Source: Microbacterium lushaniae
GTDB lineage: Bacteria > Actinomycetota > Actinomycetes > Actinomycetales > Microbacteriaceae
Direction of reading: 5' to 3'
DNA: 64,000 nt
NCBI RefSeq assembly: GCF_008727775.1
Contig: NZ_CP044232.1
Coordinates: forward strand, 1,488,001 to 1,552,000
Positions 36,601 to 43,807 of the stretch are shown piece by piece. The notes under the pieces are model-generated. The model saw nothing but the letters and a program-made list of their open reading frames with translations. It was not told where the DNA came from and did no database searches. Each line of letters opens with the position of its first letter. The first letter of the stretch is position 1. The position numbers and the translations under genes were made by a program.

Positions 36601-38364
36601 GTGCCCGCAGCGCGTCGGCGTCGGGACGGCTCGGCGACCGACGTCTACGCGATGCGCGCGCGGTACCGTCGCATCACGCGCTTCGCGGCGCGTTATCTCG
36701 TGCAGTCGTGGTGGTTCGAGCTGTTCCTCCCGCGCCTCGGGCTGGGCCGGTTCGCAGCGCGCGGGCGGGCAGCTCGCCTCCGCCGCATCGCCGAGCGCTT
36801 CCACGTGCTCGCGGTCGACCTGGGTGGCCTCATGATCAAGGTCGGCCAGTTCATGTCGTCGCGGCTGGACGTGCTGCCGCCGGAGATCACGACCGAGCTG
36901 CAGGGGCTCCAGGATGAGGTCCCGCCCGTGCCGTTCGCCGCGATCCGCACGCTGGCCGAGACCGAGCTGGGCATCCCGCTGGAGCGGGCGTTCACGTTCG
37001 TGGATCCCGACCCGCTGGCCGCGGCATCCCTCGGGCAGGCCCACCGGGCGGCGCTCGCGGAGCCGGATGTGAGCGACACCGGGCTCTCGGACGCGGTCCT
37101 GAAAGTGCAGCGCCCGGGGATCGACGCCGTCATCGACGTCGATCTTCGGGCGCTTCGCCGCGTCGCCGGCTGGCTGACCCGTGTGCGCGCGGTCGCCGAC
37201 CGCGTGGACGTGCCCGCGCTCGTGGAGGAGTTCGCCGGCACGAGCCTGGAGGAGATCGACTATCTGCACGAAGCAGCGAGTGCGGAGCGCTTCGCCGCCT
37301 CCTTCGCCGGCGACCCGCGCGTGGCCGTGCCCGAGGTCGTGTGGGAGCGGACGACGCGCCGCGTGCTGACGCTGCAGGACGTCACGGCGATCAAGATCAA
37401 CGACCTCGACGGGCTGCGGGCCGCGGGGATCGACCCCGCCGAGGTGGCCACCCGGTTCGCCGCGGTGATGTTCGACCAGCTGTTCGTGCACGGGTTCTTC
37501 CACGCCGACCCGCACCCGGGCAACATCTTCGTCACCCCGCTGCCCGCGCCCGACCCGTCGATGCCCGAGCCCGTCGGGAGCCCGAGCGGCGGCGCTGGGC
37601 GTGCGTGGCGCCTGACCTTCATCGACTTCGGCATGATGGGCGAAGTACCCGACGGCCTCCGGCGGGGCCTGCGCCGCGTGCTGATCGCGGCAGCCACCCG
37701 CAACGGCAAGGGCCTGGTCGACGGCATCCGCGACGTGGGGGTGCTGCTGCCCAGCGCCGACACCGCGGAACTCGAACGCGCGATGACCCAGCTGTTCGCC
37801 CGGTTCGGCGGCATGGGCTTCGCCGAACTGCAGGAGGTCGACCCCCGCGAGTTCCGCGCGTTCGCCGTCGAGTTCGGCGACACCGTCCGCGCGCTGCCGT
37901 TCCAGCTGCCGGAGAACTTCCTCCTCATCATCCGCGCGATGTCGCTGACTTCGGGCATGTGCAGCGCGCTGGATCCCGCGTTCAACATCTGGGATGCCGT
38001 GGAGCCCTACGCCAACCGGCTCATCCAGGAGGAGCGGGGCAACGTGGCCCGAGCCGCCATGACGGAGGCGACCGACTACGCCGGCCTCGTCGCGCGGCTT
38101 CCCCGCCGGCTCGACGAGCTCGCCACCCGCATCGAGGACGGGCGGTTGACGGCGCAGGTCCCGCGGCTGGAGCGGCGCCTGCGCGCACTGGAGCGCCTGG
38201 GCCGGCGCGTGCTCGCGGCGGTGCTCTTCGCCGCGCTCCTGATCGGCGGGGTGCTGCTGCGTCCGGATGCCGCGGTCTTCGGCTCCGTCCTCATCGTCGT
38301 GTCGGTGCTCCCGCTGCTGTACGCGGTGCTCGCGGGTTTCCTCGGCCGGCGCGGGACGGACTGA
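36601..38364 (+). CDS. UbiB/ABC1 atypical protein kinase-like protein
   Basis: The 587-aa protein has the ABC1/UbiB family kinase core: KVGQ motif with Lys80 (LMIKVGQFMSSRLD), ASLGQAH in place of the P-loop, HADPHPGN (about residue 301) and IDFGMMGE (DFG Asp342). A 20-residue insertion (PDPSMPEPVGSPSGG region) sits between those two. Two C-terminal membrane helices anchor it. Family members support quinone biosynthesis or lipid transport; here the quinone is probably menaquinone. Confidence 0.9.
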   Translation: MPAARRRRDGSATDVYAMRARYRRITRFAARYLVQSWWFELFLPRLGLGRFAARGRAARLRRIAERFHVLAVDLGGLMIKVGQFMSSRLDVLPPEITTELQGLQDEVPPVPFAAIRTLAETELGIPLERAFTFVDPDPLAAASLGQAHRAALAEPDVSDTGLSDAVLKVQRPGIDAVIDVDLRALRRVAGWLTRVRAVADRVDVPALVEEFAGTSLEEIDYLHEAASAERFAASFAGDPRVAVPEVVWERTTRRVLTLQDVTAIKINDLDGLRAAGIDPAEVATRFAAVMFDQLFVHGFFHADPHPGNIFVTPLPAPDPSMPEPVGSPSGGAGRAWRLTFIDFGMMGEVPDGLRRGLRRVLIAAATRNGKGLVDGIRDVGVLLPSADTAELERAMTQLFARFGGMGFAELQEVDPREFRAFAVEFGDTVRALPFQLPENFLLIIRAMSLTSGMCSALDPAFNIWDAVEPYANRLIQEERGNVARAAMTEATDYAGLVARLPRRLDELATRIEDGRLTAQVPRLERRLRALERLGRRVLAAVLFAALLIGGVLLRPDAAVFGSVLIVVSVLPLLYAVLAGFLGRRGTD

Positions 38365-38369
38365 CCTGG

Positions 38370-38409
38370 AGCGAGGGAGGGGTCACCCTCAGGCGGCCCC
38401 TCCCTCGCT
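38370..38409. terminator. strong bidirectional terminator-type hairpin
   Basis: AGCGAGGGAGGGG and CCCCTCCCTCGCT form a perfect 13-bp stem with a 14-nt loop, in the 61-bp gap between convergent genes. There is no T-tract, as is frequent in high-GC terminators. Confidence 0.75.
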
Positions 38410-38425
38410 GGACTGCGTCCGCGCG

Positions 38426-38929
38426 TCAGGTGGCGTACTCGATCACCATGGTCTTCGCTCCGCCGCCGAACGGGTCACCCGGGTCGGGGGTGCGGAAGGT
38501 GAGCTGGCCGAGCGTCGTGGACCCCGCGTACGTGGTCACGGCCGTGTTCGGCGCGAACGTGAGGTAGCCATCCGGGCACAGCGTGCCGCCGCCCTGGTTG
38601 AAGCCGATGTTGGCGGTGGAGCCCACGTCGAAGAAACCGAGGCAGTCACCGCGCGGCATGCTCTTGGGTCGGACGACGATGGAGCCCAGGGTCGCCTGCG
38701 TGGCGGACGTGCGCTGCCAGGTCGTGGTGACGGTGATCTCGAAGGTCTCGCCGTACGCGTCCACGAAGGACACGTCGTTGGTCGCCGACTGGATGGGCGC
38801 GATGTCGGCGAGGTCCACCCACGCGGTCTCGGCAGCCGATGCCGGTGCTGCTCCGGCAGCGCCGAAGCCGAGCGTGAGCGCGGATGCGGCGGCCAGGGCC
38901 GAGATCTTCTTCTTCGCCGTCTTCTTCAT
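38426..38929 (-). CDS. hypothetical secreted protein
   Basis: The 167-aa protein has a signal peptide (KKTAKKKISALAAASALTLG, cut after ASA), then an Ig-like or beta-rich mature part with two cysteines (GDCLGF, TLCPDGY). Segments include DVSFVDAYGETFEITVTTTW. I recognise no family. GGGAGG is the ribosome site. Probably secreted by the Sec route. Confidence 0.7.
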   Translation of the reverse strand: MKKTAKKKISALAAASALTLGFGAAGAAPASAAETAWVDLADIAPIQSATNDVSFVDAYGETFEITVTTTWQRTSATQATLGSIVVRPKSMPRGDCLGFFDVGSTANIGFNQGGGTLCPDGYLTFAPNTAVTTYAGSTTLGQLTFRTPDPGDPFGGGAKTMVIEYAT

Positions 38930-39235
38930 GAGTCCTCCCCTTTCGTTCGGCCACACCGTCTGTGCGGCCGTCCTGATTCGGACTGGACACCGAACGTAGG
39001 GGGCTCGAGGCGGCCGCCGCGGCCGCATGAGAGTGTGCTCACGGTCGCTTCACGCGCCCTGGGAGCGCTGCCCCGGCGCAGTTCCGCGGCGCATGGCGGT
39101 ATGCGACGGCTGGAATATGTTCCCAGTTCTCATCACCGCGCGGCCATCTGCGCGAGGAGGAGGGTGGGCTGGAACCGAGCGCCGGAATGCGCTAACGGTC
39201 TCGGAGGTGGGGCGGCGCGTCAGCGCCGCACGGGC
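38930..39235. other. 306-bp region without genes
   Basis: It carries the promoter of the secreted protein (minus strand) and a hairpin (39212-39229) after the second transglycosylase. I see no coding region. Confidence 0.5.
39212..39229 (-). terminator. hairpin after the second transglycosylase gene
   Basis: GCGGCGC, a 4-nt loop GTCA and GCGCCGC form a 7-bp stem. It begins 7 nt beyond the stop of the minus-strand gene. Confidence 0.55.
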
Positions 39236-40210
39236 TCAGTACCAGCCGACCGACTGCGAGTGCGACCACGCGCCGCACGGCGAACCGTAGCGACCCGAGA
39301 TGTACCCGAGGCCCCATGCCACCTGCGTGCCGGCGTTGGTCGCCCAATCGGCGCCCGCGGAGGCCATCTTGCTGCCAGGGAGCGCCTGCGGGATGCCGTA
39401 CGCACCGCTCGAGCGGTTCTGTGCCTGGTAGTTCCAGCCGGATTCCTTCTGCCACAGCGAGACGAGGCATCCGAACTGGTCATCGCCCCAGCCGAATCCG
39501 CCCAGCATGCCGCGCGCGGTCGCCTGGGCGCCGGCGGGGCTGTTGTCGCCGCTTCCGCCACCGGTGGGCAGGGGCGCGGCGGGGCGGGGAGCGGACGCGG
39601 CGGCAGCCGGCTGCTCCGCCGCGGCGGCTGCGGCGGCTGCGGCGGCGGAAGCGGCGGCTTCCGCCTCGACGCGGGCCTTCTCGGCGGCCTCCGCCTCCGC
39701 CTTGCGCGCGAGCGCTCCGTCCAGGCTTCCGCGCAGCTGGGAGACGCGTGTGTCGACCGTGGCGGCATGCATCGTCACATCGTCGGTGACGTGGGGCAGG
39801 AGCGGAATGGGGAGGGCCTGCACGTCGGAAAGGCGCTGAGCGGCGCTTTCCAGTGCAGCGGTGTCGACGGTGGGGTCGGGCTCGCCGATGTCGACACCCG
39901 ACGCCGCGATGTCGTTCGTGACCGTGGCAGCCTCCGCCAGTGCGGTCTCGGCAGCGGTCATGGCCGCGCGTGCGTCGAGGATCTCCTGCGGCTCGGAGGG
40001 CTGGACCGACACCTGGTAGGACGCCAGGGCGAACGTCGGCGCCGACTGGGCGGTGTCCTCTCGCGGGGCGGGTGCCGTACCGGTCAGAACGGTGGCGGCG
40101 AAGACTCCCAGGGCGAGTCCGCCGGCGGCGAGGGCCGGGCGGCGGCGGGCCCGGCGGGCGGCCTGACGGAGGGTGCGGCGGGCAGAGGACGTCGACGTTG
40201 TGGAGCGCAT
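39236..40210 (-). CDS. secreted transglycosylase-like protein, paralogue of the 34418 gene
   Basis: The 324-aa protein has an Arg-rich start, a membrane/signal helix (about 25-45), a coiled-coil middle with the Ala/Glu run EAEAAEKARVEAEAA, a proline-containing linker and a C-terminal SLT-like domain: FGCLVSLWQKESGWNYQAQN, GAYGIPQALPGSKMASAGAD and GAWSHSQSVGWY. The domain is nearly collinear with the copy at 34418. The candidate catalytic Glu is in WQKESGW. Confidence 0.87.
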   Translation of the reverse strand: MRSTTSTSSARRTLRQAARRARRRPALAAGGLALGVFAATVLTGTAPAPREDTAQSAPTFALASYQVSVQPSEPQEILDARAAMTAAETALAEAATVTNDIAASGVDIGEPDPTVDTAALESAAQRLSDVQALPIPLLPHVTDDVTMHAATVDTRVSQLRGSLDGALARKAEAEAAEKARVEAEAAASAAAAAAAAAAEQPAAAASAPRPAAPLPTGGGSGDNSPAGAQATARGMLGGFGWGDDQFGCLVSLWQKESGWNYQAQNRSSGAYGIPQALPGSKMASAGADWATNAGTQVAWGLGYISGRYGSPCGAWSHSQSVGWY

Positions 40211-40311
40211 GAGACCAGTTCCGTATGGGGGATCGCGCCGTTCGCACGGCGCCTCGCGCCCGCGTCATGCGGACACAAAACCCCCACCTTCGCACGTTCT
40301 CCCTGGACGGA

Positions 40312-40345
40312 GCCTGGGTGAGGGCGCTCGTGCGCCCCACCCAGG
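40312..40345 (-). terminator. long hairpin, probable terminator of the DUF4352-like gene
   Basis: GCCTGGGTGAGGGCGC pairs with GCGCCCCACCCAGGC through a stem of about 15 bp with a single bulge. It lies 30 bp beyond the stop of the minus-strand gene at 40376. Confidence 0.7.
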
Positions 40346-40375
40346 CCCGCTCCAGTGGTCCAGCTGTGCGGCGGA

Positions 40376-41680
40376 TCAGCGGTAGGCGTAGACCTCGTAC
40401 TCCGCGTCGTCGGGCATGACCTGGAAGAAGCGTCCCTCGAACGGCACGGGGGCGCCGTCGGCAGGAACCTCGGTGATGTAGTCCCAGTCGGCGCCGAGGA
40501 TGGTGCCGTCGGCGTCACGCGCGACGATGGTGATCTCGAACGCTTCGGGGACGACGTCGAACGTGGTGCGGATGGTGCCGCGCACCGCGGTGGAGTTGGC
40601 GCCGGGGGTGGCCTGGACGTCTTCGAAGACGAACTCGCCGACCTCTTCGGCGGGAACGGGCGACGCCTCGTCGACGCCCGGGAGACGCACCTCCACCGTG
40701 TCGATCTCGCGCTCCCCGACGTCGAAGAAGATTCCGCTGAGTGCGATCTCTCCGGGCAGGATCCGGGCGTAGTCGGTGCGCGACTCGATCAGGGCGCCGT
40801 CGGCGTCCAGTGCGTCGACTTCGACCGGCGCGAAATCGTAGACGTGGTCGCTGCTGGGGTTATCGAGCACCACCACGTACCACCACGCCGACGGGTCGTA
40901 TTCGTCGGGGGCGAACGCGACCTCGGTGACTTCCAGCTCCAGGGCGCCACCGGATGCGCCGGAGCCCTCCTCCGGTGCCTCGATCGGGGGTGCGGGGGAG
41001 GGCCCGGACTCCATGCCGTCCGTCATGGTGGACATGCCGAGTGAGAAGACCGTGACGATGCTCACCACGATGGCGACCAGCCCGCCGACCACCGATGTGG
41101 CCAGCGCCCCGATCGCGAAGCCCTTGCCGCCCTGCTTGCCGCTGATGAGCGCGACGAGGGAGAGGACGAGGCCGGCGAGGAGCAGTAGCCCGGAGAACCA
41201 CGCCAGGAACGGGATGGCCGCCATCACCAGCCCCACGGCGGCGGCGATGAGGGCGATGACGGCGATGGTCTTGGGGCGCGTGTCGGGTTGGCGCGGCTGC
41301 TGCAGGGGTTGCTGCGGGTATCCGGATGGCACCGGGCTCCCGGCGGGAGCGGCGTAACGCGGCGCGTTGTTCTGCGCAGCCCCGTACGGCGGGCTCGACG
41401 GCGACGACGGATGCTGCGGCGGGCCGGCGTAGTGGGGCGGCGCGTACTGAGGCGGCGCGGCGTACTGGGGCGGCGCGGCGTGCTGCGGCGGGGCGTTGTA
41501 CTGCGGCGGGGCGGCGTACTGGGCGGCGGCGTACGGAGGCACCCCCGGCGACGGGGCGGCCGGCGGCGCGGAGGAGCGCGGCGCCGTGGGCGCGGGCGGC
41601 GGGGAGGCGGCGGGATCGGGAGCGCCGCCCTCCGACGGCGCGTTCGTTCCGGATCCGGGTGTCGTCGGGTCGTCGTTCAT
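40376..41680 (-). CDS. proline/tyrosine-rich membrane protein with a beta-rich C-terminal domain (DUF4352/DUF4190-like)
   Basis: The 434-aa protein starts with a disordered region of about 130 residues built on repeated AAPPQYAAP-type units (YAAPPQYNAPPQHAAPPQYA). Two or three membrane helices follow (IAVIALIAAAVGLVMAAIPF, FAIGALATSVVGGLVAIVVS). The external C-terminal domain (LEVTEVAFAPDEYDPSAWWY, VDALDADGALIES) resembles DUF4352-type beta sandwiches. Proteins of this layout are common surface proteins with unknown role. Confidence 0.7.
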   Translation of the reverse strand: MNDDPTTPGSGTNAPSEGGAPDPAASPPPAPTAPRSSAPPAAPSPGVPPYAAAQYAAPPQYNAPPQHAAPPQYAAPPQYAPPHYAGPPQHPSSPSSPPYGAAQNNAPRYAAPAGSPVPSGYPQQPLQQPRQPDTRPKTIAVIALIAAAVGLVMAAIPFLAWFSGLLLLAGLVLSLVALISGKQGGKGFAIGALATSVVGGLVAIVVSIVTVFSLGMSTMTDGMESGPSPAPPIEAPEEGSGASGGALELEVTEVAFAPDEYDPSAWWYVVVLDNPSSDHVYDFAPVEVDALDADGALIESRTDYARILPGEIALSGIFFDVGEREIDTVEVRLPGVDEASPVPAEEVGEFVFEDVQATPGANSTAVRGTIRTTFDVVPEAFEITIVARDADGTILGADWDYITEVPADGAPVPFEGRFFQVMPDDAEYEVYAYR

Positions 41681-41820
41681 CGTTCTCCAGCACAGCGGCG
41701 CAGCGCCGCATCCATCGCGGTCGGGTGTTCACGTCGGTGTGATTCCGCGTTGGGCATGAGCTTAGAAGCTGCCGCTGGCCGGGGCCAAAACGGCGCCGCA
41801 GTGCGCAGGTGAGGGCGGTG

Positions 41821-42141
41821 CTACTCGCGCGTCCCGCGGGGTGGGCGCACGCGCCATCCCACCCGATGCAGAGCCGCCGACAGGAGCGCCGCCTGTTCGT
41901 GCGCGAGAGCAAGGGATGCGTCGGAGCAGACGTCGACCGCGAGGGGAGGCGGGTCGGCGAACCGCGGGATCTGCACTTCCGCCCACGCACCGGGCGCGAG
42001 CCCGACGCGGGGGTACGCGGTGCCGGCGTGCTCGACGACTCCGTCCGACACGAACGCGATCACTTCGAGCGCGTCGAGCTTCGTGATCGGCAGGTCGACC
42101 ACGAGCGTCACGACGTACGGGCCGCCGGCGGTGTCGCGCAT
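41821..42141 (-). CDS. hypothetical protein
   Basis: The 106-aa protein (VVTLVVDLPITKLDALEVIA, then AEVQIPRFADPPPLAVDVCS) has no family I recognise. It starts 6 bp after the stop of the MmcQ-like gene, which argues that it is real and co-transcribed. It contains alternating beta strands and a final helix, but no motif. Confidence 0.55.
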   Translation of the reverse strand: MRDTAGGPYVVTLVVDLPITKLDALEVIAFVSDGVVEHAGTAYPRVGLAPGAWAEVQIPRFADPPPLAVDVCSDASLALAHEQAALLSAALHRVGWRVRPPRGTRE

Positions 42142-42147
42142 TCCGGG

Positions 42148-42561
42148 TCACCGTTCCGGATGGGCCGCCAGCCACGCCGCGGCCACGCGCTTGGGCGCTT
42201 TCAGCAGCCACGAGTCGGTGAGCACCTCGCCCAGATGTGTGGCGTCGATGGCATCCAGGCGCACGAGCACGGAGGACCACCCCTCGAAATGCGGGATCGT
42301 GAAGAACACCCCCGGGAAGGTCTCCAGCAGCGCGGCCTTCTCATCCAGCCCGTCGGTGCGGACGGCGATGGCGTCGCCGTCCGGCCACGACCGGCCCTGC
42401 TCGCTCAGCTGTGTCAGATCGGCCTCGGTCGGAGTGCGCTGCCACGCGAACATCCCGTTGCGCGTGCGCCAGGTGGGGCCGAACCCGTACCCGCTGGGCG
42501 CCTCGACGGTCTCCGGGAAGGCCAGAGCGACCGCGCGCACATCCTCGAGCGTCACTGCCAT
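42148..42561 (-). CDS. MmcQ/YjbR-family DNA-binding-like protein
   Basis: The 137-aa protein has the MmcQ/YjbR pattern: LEDVRAVALAFPETVEAPSG, MFAWQRTPTE and PHFEGWSSVLVRLDAI and a final LLKAPKRVAAAW. The cyanobacterial and enterobacterial members have a DNA-binding-like fold but no firm function. CACACT 6 nt upstream is a weak -10 box. Confidence 0.85.
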   Translation of the reverse strand: MAVTLEDVRAVALAFPETVEAPSGYGFGPTWRTRNGMFAWQRTPTEADLTQLSEQGRSWPDGDAIAVRTDGLDEKAALLETFPGVFFTIPHFEGWSSVLVRLDAIDATHLGEVLTDSWLLKAPKRVAAAWLAAHPER

Positions 42562-42636
42562 CGCACCAGTGTGACCCGGTTGCCGCCGCACGTCGAGGCC
42601 CGGTGTCGCCGGTGCCCGTGACCGGCCCGCACCGGG

Positions 42637-43785
42637 TCACCGCCCGTCGATGACCGACATGAACCCGGCGAAGGCGAAGATTCCGGGGACGGCATAGAGG
42701 AAGGCCAGCAGCGCGAACCATCCGATCGCGCCGAGGACGGGCGCGATGCCCTCGTTCGGGTCGCGGACGTCGAGGCGCCTTCCGTCGGTGCCGATGCGTG
42801 GTGTCGGCGGCGTCCATCGGACGTCGGGCTCCTCCCGCGCGGCGAGGAGGGCGGTGAGAGCCCGGGGCACCTCCTGACCGGGCACCCGCTCGTCGACGTA
42901 CTGGAACGCCTTCGCCAGGATGCGCGGCGCGACGCGGGTCAGCACCGAATCGACGGCCTCCCAGTGGGCCGGAGAGCCGAAATCCACGATGGCGGGGGAG
43001 AAGAACACGAGCGCGTCATCGACGATCTCGACGTTGTAGCCGCTCGCTTCGTCGATGAGGGCGGCCATCACGTCGGGGGTGAGGACGTAGAGGGCGTCGG
43101 CCCCGTAGGCGGTGGGGGAGTACACGTGGAACCACCGATCGAAGTCCCCTTCCAGGGACAGCCGCTGCGAGCGAGCCACGTCCACGGGCAGGTCGCTGCC
43201 CCGCCGGTTGTTCGAGGTGGCATCCAGGATCAGGTGCGGCAGCGGCGCGGGCAGAGCGACCGCGATGTAGTGCCATGTGACCGACCGTGCGCGGTGGTGG
43301 GTGAGGGTGCCGAACTCCACGCCGGGCGCGACGAAACGCGGGTACTCCCGCACGCCCCGGCTGCGGGGGGTGATGATCGAGGAGAACGTGGCTGCGGAAC
43401 TGGGGCTGGGGATGAATCCGTTGGCCAGCGCCGTGAGGTCGCGGCGCCAGTCCTTCAGGCGGGCGCGGGGCGAGGGAGGTCGCGCGGCCCACCGGTGCAG
43501 GAAGTAGGTGGCGAACAGCCACGCGGCCAGGATCGCGATGATCGCGGTGAGCCCCGCGATGTCGCCGGTGGTGGTCTCCCCGTCCTGGTACGAGTCGACG
43601 CGCACCCCGATGATCATGAAGGCGATGCACAGGTACCACAGGATGAGGCAGTGGTTGACGTGGACGAGCACCTGGCGCCTGGTGGGAACCCAGCGTGGGC
43701 GCGAGTCGCGCCGCACCGTGGCCATGGCGGCGCCGACCTCGTCCGCCGGCGCGCTCAGCCAGTGTGTATCCACTGGTTCAGTCAA
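42637..43785 (-). CDS. hypothetical protein with membrane helices at both ends
   Basis: The 382-aa protein has two membrane helices near residues 38-65 and 75-100 and one or two at the C-terminus (VLGAIGWFALLAFLYAVPGI). The roughly 230-residue soluble middle includes YIAVALPAPLPHLILDAT and YGADALYVLTPDVMAALIDEAS. It resembles actinobacterial DUF-type proteins of unknown function. The start is probably TTG at 43785; a GTG soon after is an alternative. It is divergent from the helicase gene. Confidence 0.7.
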   Translation of the reverse strand: MTEPVDTHWLSAPADEVGAAMATVRRDSRPRWVPTRRQVLVHVNHCLILWYLCIAFMIIGVRVDSYQDGETTTGDIAGLTAIIAILAAWLFATYFLHRWAARPPSPRARLKDWRRDLTALANGFIPSPSSAATFSSIITPRSRGVREYPRFVAPGVEFGTLTHHRARSVTWHYIAVALPAPLPHLILDATSNNRRGSDLPVDVARSQRLSLEGDFDRWFHVYSPTAYGADALYVLTPDVMAALIDEASGYNVEIVDDALVFFSPAIVDFGSPAHWEAVDSVLTRVAPRILAKAFQYVDERVPGQEVPRALTALLAAREEPDVRWTPPTPRIGTDGRRLDVRDPNEGIAPVLGAIGWFALLAFLYAVPGIFAFAGFMSVIDGR

Positions 43786-43795
43786 ACACGACTTC

Positions 43796-43801
43796 TATGC
43801 T
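43796..43801 (+). promoter_or_regulatory. -10 box of a probable leaderless promoter
   Basis: TATGCT lies 6 nt before the ATG at 43808, which helps choose it over the ATG three bases earlier. Confidence 0.5.
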
Positions 43802-43807
43802 GGGATG

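Noticed and set aside
38267..40321. 684-codon plus-strand open frame
   Set aside because: It runs across a perfect terminator hairpin, two minus-strand genes with clear signals and an intergenic region. Its residues look random.
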